Positions 5,041 to 6,082 of a stretch of 6,082 bases of DNA are shown one piece after another. Source of the DNA: Candidatus Bathyarchaeota archaeon (GTDB lineage: Archaea > Thermoproteota > Bathyarchaeia > TCS64); contig WJIV01000222.1 in the NCBI GenBank assembly GCA_014730055.1, positions 1-6,082 on the forward strand. The letters run 5' to 3'. The notes under the pieces are model-generated. The model worked only from the letters and a program-made list of their open reading frames with translations, was not told the DNA's origin and searched no databases. Each line of letters starts with the position of its first letter. Position 1 is the first letter of the stretch. Made by a program: the position numbers and the translations under genes.

Positions 5041-5720
5041 TATTTTGTTGTATTCCACGCCATCCAAATCAACTCTATATCAGTAATAGCGTGCACTCTA
5101 TGGATACTATTAGGGGGAATATAGTAAATCCTATTTAATTCCATATCCATAGGAAAAGCATCCAACTCCAATTTGCCCTCGCCTTTTAAAGCCAGTATTG
5201 CCTGTGGATAAGGGTCTTTTTCTCCCTCAATGTTTAATACCTCACCGGAGGAGACATGGTACCAGGCATACCGAAGCCGTTCCCAATATACCAAAGGAAT
5301 GGGATGCGCTCCATGAGCACTCCCGGCAAACTCCCTTGAGAGCTTTTTACTTTTAATCCTCCCGGGTAAAAAAAACACAGTCATCAAAGCTTTTACTGTC
5401 TCAAAAACCTCATCGAATCTCGCCTGGTCATGAACCTTAAGGTTAATAGGTCGCCTATCTGACATCCTAGATCTCCCGATGAGCGCGGCAAAGTCAGCCT
5501 CACCTTCAAGTATACTCTTGAATGTGCTGGACTTCATTGTGATTAAACATACAGCCTCGGAGGTGTTAGGTAAGACAGTTAATTGTTCATGTACTCTTAT
5601 CGATGATTCTTCTCCTGTATCTGTTAGTTTGAAGCCGATCTTTATAGGTGATTCTGATTTTAATTGGTCAGTGTATAGCACTGATTCTGCTACGAGGGAT
5701 TCAAGTCCTTCAGATAACAT
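5040..5720 (-). CDS. SCP2-like plus cupin two-domain protein
   Basis: The protein has 226 residues and no signal or membrane helix, so it is likely cytoplasmic. Residues about 25-115 follow the SCP2 (sterol carrier) pattern: KIGFKLTD, a second strand, CLITMKSSTFKSILEGEADF, then a closing helix. SCP2 domains bind lipids in a hydrophobic pocket. Residues about 150-223 look like a cupin barrel: YAWYHVSSGEVL, an AILALKGEGKLEL strand, and IPPNSIHRVHAI matching cupin motif 2 (P202, H207). The motif 1 histidines are absent (DPYPQ stands there), so metal binding and dioxygenase-type activity are unlikely; a ligand-sensing or binding role is more likely. The ATG at 5720 is the only usual start upstream of the domains. 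A TATA box about 26 bases before it points to a leaderless mRNA. The SCP2 call is moderate, the cupin call stronger. Confidence 0.75.
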   Translation of the reverse strand: MLSEGLESLVAESVLYTDQLKSESPIKIGFKLTDTGEESSIRVHEQLTVLPNTSEAVCLITMKSSTFKSILEGEADFAALIGRSRMSDRRPINLKVHDQARFDEVFETVKALMTVFFLPGRIKSKKLSREFAGSAHGAHPIPLVYWERLRYAWYHVSSGEVLNIEGEKDPYPQAILALKGEGKLELDAFPMDMELNRIYYIPPNSIHRVHAITDIELIWMAWNTTK

Positions 5721-5741
5721 AATTACACATATCCATGTATC

Positions 5742-5750
5742 CTATAAAAG
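5742..5750 (-). promoter_or_regulatory. TATA box giving a leaderless transcript
   Basis: The minus strand reads CTTTTATAG, centred 26 bases before the A of the ATG at 5720. That is the archaeal TATA-to-start distance, so the mRNA should begin at the start codon; no ribosome binding site is present, which agrees. Confidence 0.55.
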
Positions 5751-5805
5751 GAACAAATAGCAAAAATCAAACCTATTAATATTTGAAAACTCCGACTTAT
5801 TTAAG

Positions 5806-5811
5806 AAAAAA
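5806..5811 (-). terminator. T-tract terminator of the MFS transporter gene
   Basis: T6 on the minus strand lies 13 bases after the transporter stop, and a second T-run follows near 5762-5766. This fits archaeal intrinsic termination and separates the transporter from the next gene. Confidence 0.5.
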
Positions 5812-5823
5812 TTGATTATCATG

Positions 5824-6082
5824 CTATTTGGAAGGTTCAGTAACGAAAAGATGATATATTAACGCTGAAAGCATAGCAGCAAAAATCATATAAAACCCTG
5901 AAGCAAAAAACCCGACCTTATCAATCAAGTACCCCACAACAGCAACCCCCAAAACCCCACCCAATCCTCCTACAGCAGATGCTAAAGACATCATTGTACC
6001 TCGAAAATCGGTAACATGCTCTAAAATTAAACTCCCTGAGGCAGTCAGTAAAATTCCATTGCTAAAAGCAGCTAAAAACCCG
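5824..6082 (-). CDS. MFS transporter, C-terminal part only
   Basis: Eighty-five C-terminal codons are visible; the rest lies beyond the right edge. They cover roughly the end of helix 10 and helices 11 and 12 of a major facilitator protein. After the helix 10 end comes DFRGTMMSLASAVGGLGG, the loop and glycine-rich helix 11 start typical of drug:proton antiporter-like members (RGTxMSL-type), then a short LIDKVGF loop and the last helix ending LIYHLFVTEPSK. The direction of transport and substrate cannot be told from this part. The fragment ends at TAG (5824-5826) followed by a T-tract, and lies 103 bases before the SCP2/cupin gene, which has its own promoter. Confidence 0.85.
   Translation of the reverse strand, partial: GFLAAFSNGILLTASGSLILEHVTDFRGTMMSLASAVGGLGGVLGVAVVGYLIDKVGFFASGFYMIFAAMLSALIYHLFVTEPSK

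Noticed and set aside
5479..5760. 93-codon plus-strand ORF
   Set aside because: Antisense to the SCP2/cupin gene, whose frame gives recognisable domains; this one does not.

Overview
The window looks like a piece of an archaeal genome. TATA-type boxes lie about 25 bases before likely transcript starts, and one gene appears to be leaderless. Termination signals are T-tracts rather than GC-rich hairpins, and GTG and TTG starts are used. The proteins are of types common in uncultivated archaea: a DNA-binding winged helix joined to two membrane helices, a repeated GYGNR-type exported domain, and a toroid-fold QDDGGW protein. I would guess a Bathyarchaeia-like or Asgard-like lineage, but the sequence alone does not prove it. 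No rRNA, tRNA, CRISPR array, insertion sequence or phage gene was seen.

Layout: (1) 1-714, plus strand: the C-terminal part of an alpha/alpha-toroid (prenyltransferase / squalene-cyclase-like) protein, cut by the window edge. (2) 848-1264 and 1355-2428, minus strand: a small four-helix membrane protein of a widespread unnamed family, and upstream of it a membrane-anchored exported protein built from two 110-residue-spaced repeats plus a different C-terminal domain. (3) 2429-2712: a divergent intergenic region with TATA boxes, a 7+7 bp operator-like palindrome and a strong ribosome binding site. (4) 2713-3704, plus strand: a two-gene operon with overlapping stop and start, encoding a membrane-anchored DUF4382-like exported protein and a membrane-tethered winged-helix regulator. 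(5) 3705-4269: a 565-base gap with no confident gene but two possible small ORFs. (6) 4270-6082, minus strand: an unrecognised membrane-anchored protein, an SCP2-like/cupin two-domain protein, and the C-terminus of an MFS transporter entering from the right edge.

How the genes may work together: the best candidate for a functional unit is the 2713-3704 operon. The regulator has its DNA-binding domain on the cytoplasmic side and only a very short loop outside, so it has no sensor domain of its own. Its coupled neighbour supplies an exported domain on a membrane anchor. A palindrome sits between the first TATA box and the predicted transcript start of this operon, where an autoregulator could bind. 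The divergent repeat protein at 1355-2428 is a possible target, since a half-site lies near its promoter. This is inference. The remaining genes look separately transcribed, with their own TATA boxes and T-tracts, and show no clear common pathway.
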